Source: an uncultured Actinomycetes bacterium (GTDB lineage: Bacteria > Actinomycetota > Actinomycetes > Mycobacteriales > Nakamurellaceae). Taken from it: a stretch of 64,000 bases of DNA. Shown here in pieces: positions 60,949 to 64,000 of this stretch. The stretch covers positions 62,001-126,000 of the forward strand of contig CALANS010000117.1 of NCBI GenBank assembly GCA_937926105.1, read 5' to 3'. The translations under genes were made by a program, and so were the position numbers. Numbering within the stretch: the first letter of the stretch is position 1; every line of letters begins with the position of its first letter. The notes beneath the pieces are model-generated. The model was given only the letters and a program-made list of their open reading frames with translations. It did not search any database and was not told the origin of the DNA.

Positions 60949-61904
60949 GCCGGCCGCGATCGCCGGGCCACCTGCACCAGCACTATCCCGGCGGTGGCCA
61001 GCGCCAGACCCGCGATCTGCCGCACACCCAGCGGCTCCGCCAGGAAAACCCAGGCCAGCACGGCTATCTGGATCAGCATCGTGTTGTTGATGACGCTGGA
61101 CTCCACGACGGTCAGGGTCCGCAGGGTGTGGTTCCACAGCGTGAACGCGAACGCCGTGTTCACCACCGCCAGTGCCACGATGATCAGCCAGCCGCGACCG
61201 TCGATCGCCGGAATCCCCTGCGATACCGCGCCGGTTCCGACCAGCAGTACCGCCCCGATGCCCATACTGACGACGGTGACGGTGACGGGGTCCAACCGAC
61301 CCGCGCCGTTGACGGACCGCCCTATCACCGCTGCCACCGCATTGGCCGCCACACCGAACACCGCGACCGCCAAGCCGATCAGCCGAATCCCCCCGGACGG
61401 CAACGGAACCAGGAAGATCGCCGCACCGACCAGATAGATCAGGATGCCTACCCACTGACCCCGTGTGGTGCGCTCACGCAGCGTGGCCGCGCCGAGCAGA
61501 GCCACAGCGATCGGCGAGAAGCTGAGCACCAGGCTGGTGGTCTGCGCCGGCAGGTAGGACAGCGCCAGGAACTGCGCACCCTGCGTCAGGGTGTACATGG
61601 TGACTCCGAGCACGGCCAGGCGCAGCCAATCGCCGCCGGTCAATGACGCAAGCTGGGCCCTGACCCGTGGACGGGCGACCACGAACGGCACCAGCACCGC
61701 GAACGCGACGAGGTACCGAAGCCCGGCGAACGTCAACGCCGGGATGTCTGCCAGCCCGATCTTGATCAAGACCCAAGAGGTGGACCACAGGAACGCCACG
61801 AACAACGCCTGCACCGCGGCAACCACACTGGTACGCGACGACGAAGCGGCTCGACCATCCACCACCGGCAACCGCGGCGCCGGACCGAGATGGGGACTGG
61901 GCAT
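60945..61904 (-). CDS. EamA/DMT-superfamily transporter
   Basis: A 319-residue membrane protein with ten hydrophobic segments in two EamA repeats (FVAFLWSTSWVLIKIGLAD, FAGLRYLVAFAVLVPFVVA, then AVFGVAANAVAAVIGRSV). Likely a metabolite or amino-acid exporter. ATG 61904 has GGAGG 8 bp upstream. The 206 bp between it and dapB contain no gene I can support. Confidence 0.85.
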   Translation of the reverse strand: MPSPHLGPAPRLPVVDGRAASSSRTSVVAAVQALFVAFLWSTSWVLIKIGLADIPALTFAGLRYLVAFAVLVPFVVARPRVRAQLASLTGGDWLRLAVLGVTMYTLTQGAQFLALSYLPAQTTSLVLSFSPIAVALLGAATLRERTTRGQWVGILIYLVGAAIFLVPLPSGGIRLIGLAVAVFGVAANAVAAVIGRSVNGAGRLDPVTVTVVSMGIGAVLLVGTGAVSQGIPAIDGRGWLIIVALAVVNTAFAFTLWNHTLRTLTVVESSVINNTMLIQIAVLAWVFLAEPLGVRQIAGLALATAGIVLVQVARRSRPA

Positions 61905-62110
61905 GGCAAACCTCCGGGCAGGATCGGTTCGCCAACCTGTCTCCTCACGGCTTTTGCCCGTATCAGATGCCGGCCGGGGCGTGGTCGGCGCCGGTTGTCT
62001 GCCCGGCACCCGCTCCGGCGATCTGTGGCGCTCGGACCAGTCACCCGCATTCGCGGACCGGAACCCTAGCCACCCTCGTCGGTTGACCCGGTGACGGTAA
62101 CACGGCCCGC

Positions 62111-62926
62111 TCAGTCCAGCAGCGCTTCCAGGCCCACCGTCAGTCCCGGGCGCGCGCCGATTCCGCGAATCGCCGCCAACACTCCGGGTACGAACGATTC
62201 TCGGCTGGTGGAGTCTTGCCGAATGGTCAGCGTCTCCCCGTCATTGCCCAGCAGGACCTCCAGGTGCGCCAGCAGGCCCGGCATCCGCACCGAGTGCACG
62301 TGCACACCGCCTAGCACCGCTCCCCTGGCACCATCCAGCGCGGTGGTGGTGGCATCCGGGACCGCGCCGAGCCCGGCCGCGGTTCGCGCCGCACCGATCT
62401 CGCGTGCCGCCGCGACCGCCGTGGCCGACGGTGCATCGATCTTTCCCGGATGGTGCAGTTCGACGATCTCCGCGGAGGCGAAGAACCGCGCCGCCTCGCG
62501 GGCGTACTTGGCGGCCAGCACGGCGCCGATACCGAAATTGGGAACCACGATCACACCGACCTGCGGATGGTCGTGCAACCATCCGCGGACCACCTCCAGA
62601 CGCTCACCATCCACGCCGGAGGTGCCGACCACAGCATGGATCTCGTGGTCGATGGCGAACCGGATATGGTCCATGACCGCGGCCGGATGGGTGAAGTCGA
62701 CCATCGCCTGACTGCCAGCGTCCACCAGGGTGGCCAGCGGATCCCCGCTGCCAACCGTGGCTACCAGTTCCAGATCCGGCGCGGCCTGCACCGCAGTGCA
62801 CGCCAGCGACCCCATCCGGCCGCGCGCCCCGATCACCCCGACCCGCACTGGATCGTGGCCCCTTGAACCGGCGGCCGAACCGGCGGCCGGGCCGGTGCCC
62901 TCGGTGTGTCCCTGTGACTCCGTCAC
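62111..62926 (-). CDS. dapB: 4-hydroxy-tetrahydrodipicolinate reductase
   Basis: A 271-residue NAD(P)H-dependent enzyme acting after DapA. The Rossmann motif is VGVIGARGRMGSLACTAV, VVGTSGVDGERL is conserved, and the active-site block is IVELHHPGKIDAPSATAVA, where the usual SGT is SAT. RQDSTSRESFVPGVL closes the C-terminal domain. GTG start overlapping the M16 peptidase stop (GTGA). Confidence 0.92.
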   Translation of the reverse strand: MTESQGHTEGTGPAAGSAAGSRGHDPVRVGVIGARGRMGSLACTAVQAAPDLELVATVGSGDPLATLVDAGSQAMVDFTHPAAVMDHIRFAIDHEIHAVVGTSGVDGERLEVVRGWLHDHPQVGVIVVPNFGIGAVLAAKYAREAARFFASAEIVELHHPGKIDAPSATAVAAAREIGAARTAAGLGAVPDATTTALDGARGAVLGGVHVHSVRMPGLLAHLEVLLGNDGETLTIRQDSTSRESFVPGVLAAIRGIGARPGLTVGLEALLD

Positions 62927-64000
62927 CGTTCATCCCCTGCCATTCGAGCCGCCCGCGCGGCCCGCCGGCCCTGCCGCGCCGGCTGCCCCGGCATCCGTGC
63001 CAGGCCGGTGACGGCGGCCGGCAGATCACCGCGGTGCTCGTACGGACCCACCACCGCGACCGACAGCGGCCGGTCTAGCATTCGGCGCGCCAGGGCCGCC
63101 ACCTGATCGCCGGTCACCGCCCGGATCGCGGCCAGCTCCTCCTCCAGCGCGGTGTAATTGTCGCGCACCAACAGTCGCTTACCGATACGGCTCATCCGCG
63201 ACTCGGTGTCCTCCAGGCCGAGCACGATGGACCCGCACAGCTGCCCCTGCGCCCTGGCGACCTCGTCCTCGATCAGCCCACGGTCGGCGACGGTGCTCAA
63301 CTCACGACGGATCAGCTCGGCCACCGTGTCCAGGTTCTCCGGATGGCAGCCGGCATACACCGAGAACGAGCCGGCGCCCGCGTACGCGGATGTCGCGGTG
63401 TAGCACGAGTAGGCCAGACCGCGCTCCTCGCGGATCAGCCGGAACAGTCGCGAGCTCATGCCCCCGCCGAGCGCCGTGGACAGCACCGACAGTGCATACC
63501 GGTCGGGGTGGTTCCGGTCCAGGGCCGGCACTCCCACGCACAGATGGGCCTGCTCGATATCGCGCGGAACGACGCCGATCCCGGGGCCCGGGTCCATCAG
63601 GGTCGGCCCCTGCCGTGGCGGCGCCGGTGACACACCGGGCAGCAGACGCCCGGCGAACGCGTCCCGGACCCAGCGCACCACGTCGGAGTGCGCCACGCCG
63701 CCGGCCACCGCGACCACCATGGACCGCGGCTCGTAGCGGCGCCGGTAGTAGCCGTGAATCTGGCTGCGAGACATCGCCTCGATCGACTCCGCGGTGCCGA
63801 TCACCGGCTCGGCAACGGGGTGACCGGCGAATACCTGCGCCGCGAACGCGTCGGACAGGGTGTCCTCCGGGTCGTCCTCCCGCATGGCGATCTCTTCCAG
63901 GATCACCGACCGCTCGGTTTCCACATCGGCCGAGGCGACCCGCGCGCCCAGCACCACGTCGCAGACCAGATCGACCGCCAGATCGGCGTCATCGGCCAGC
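62923..64000 (-). CDS. M16-family zinc metallopeptidase (partial)
   Basis: The C-terminal 358 residues of a mitochondrial-processing-peptidase-like protein; the 5' end and the HxxEH motif lie beyond the window. The later zinc-ligand Glu is in ERSVILEEIAMRED. GYYRRRYEPRSMVVAVAGGV and RLFRLIREERGLAYSCYTAT are conserved blocks of domain 1 and domain 2. In mycobacteria the homologue pepR also lies near dapB. Confidence 0.92.
   Translation of the reverse strand, partial: LADDADLAVDLVCDVVLGARVASADVETERSVILEEIAMREDDPEDTLSDAFAAQVFAGHPVAEPVIGTAESIEAMSRSQIHGYYRRRYEPRSMVVAVAGGVAHSDVVRWVRDAFAGRLLPGVSPAPPRQGPTLMDPGPGIGVVPRDIEQAHLCVGVPALDRNHPDRYALSVLSTALGGGMSSRLFRLIREERGLAYSCYTATSAYAGAGSFSVYAGCHPENLDTVAELIRRELSTVADRGLIEDEVARAQGQLCGSIVLGLEDTESRMSRIGKRLLVRDNYTALEEELAAIRAVTGDQVAALARRMLDRPLSVAVVGPYEHRGDLPAAVTGLARMPGQPARQGRRAARAARMAGDER

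Overview
This window is chromosomal DNA from a high-GC actinobacterium (Actinomycetota). The evidence is a SufR-SufB-SufD-SufC-SufS-SufU-SufT operon, OpcA next to Zwf, an actinobacterial VLRF1-type release factor, an RNase J/DapA pair, many GTG starts and 4-base ATGA/GTGA overlaps. From memory, the gene order resembles mycobacteria in two blocks. The first is echA12-like - ABC-F - Suf - ABC exporter - ctaA - ctaB - tkt - tal - zwf - opcA - pgl (the Rv1445c-Rv1473 region). The second is ftsK - rnj - dapA - dapB. No rRNA or tRNA gene was seen, so the genus cannot be fixed; a mycobacterial or Nakamurella/Frankia-type relative fits.

Layout. 1-7.5 kb: glycosidase tail, crotonase, small HTH protein, ABC-F ATPase, DHFR-like enzyme, VLRF1 release factor, dGTPase, and an AbiEi/DUF559 nuclease-like gene lying between two copies of a palindromic repeat. 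7.5-14.3 kb: Fe-S cluster assembly operon read leftward from sufR. 14.4-19.4 kb: ABC exporter, heme A synthase, a VapBC toxin-antitoxin pair, a small unknown gene and heme O synthase. 19.7-28.2 kb: pentose-phosphate operon tkt-tal-pgi-zwf-opcA-pgl. 28.4-32.3 kb: malate dehydrogenase, a repeat-rich intergenic region and ftsK. 32.5-43.8 kb: a complete type I-E CRISPR-Cas locus (cas3, cse1, cse2, cas7, cas5, cas6, cas1, cas2) with a 31-repeat array. 43.9-47.8 kb: DUF952 protein, RNase J, dapA, mycothiol-dependent-type enzyme. 47.8-53.4 kb: an RHH antitoxin-like gene, a DUF4097 protein and a phosphate/phosphonate ABC importer (phnD-C-E-E) with a PHO-box-like site. 53.4-55.6 kb: a DUF59 - NnrS-like - DUF2249 operon that looks like a nitrosative-stress or Fe-S repair unit. 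55.6-64 kb: gamma-glutamyltransferase, AlkZ-type glycosylase, a large perfect palindrome, a Cys-rich HTH regulator, DeoR regulator, acetyltransferase, EamA transporter, dapB and an M16 peptidase.

How the parts fit. The Suf operon supplies Fe-S clusters and is probably autorepressed by SufR through a CAAC-N6-GTTA site. CtaA and CtaB make heme A for cytochrome oxidase. The tkt-pgl operon supplies NADPH and pentoses. DapA and DapB belong to lysine/diaminopimelate synthesis but are split by about 15 kb of accessory genes.

The least explained items are: the palindromic repeat family around the DUF559 gene; the 57-bp palindrome between the AlkZ-type and Cys-rich HTH genes; an in-frame fusion ending in DUF2249; an array of TGACG-type sites before the RHH gene; a duplicated CRISPR spacer; and several strong intergenic hairpins.
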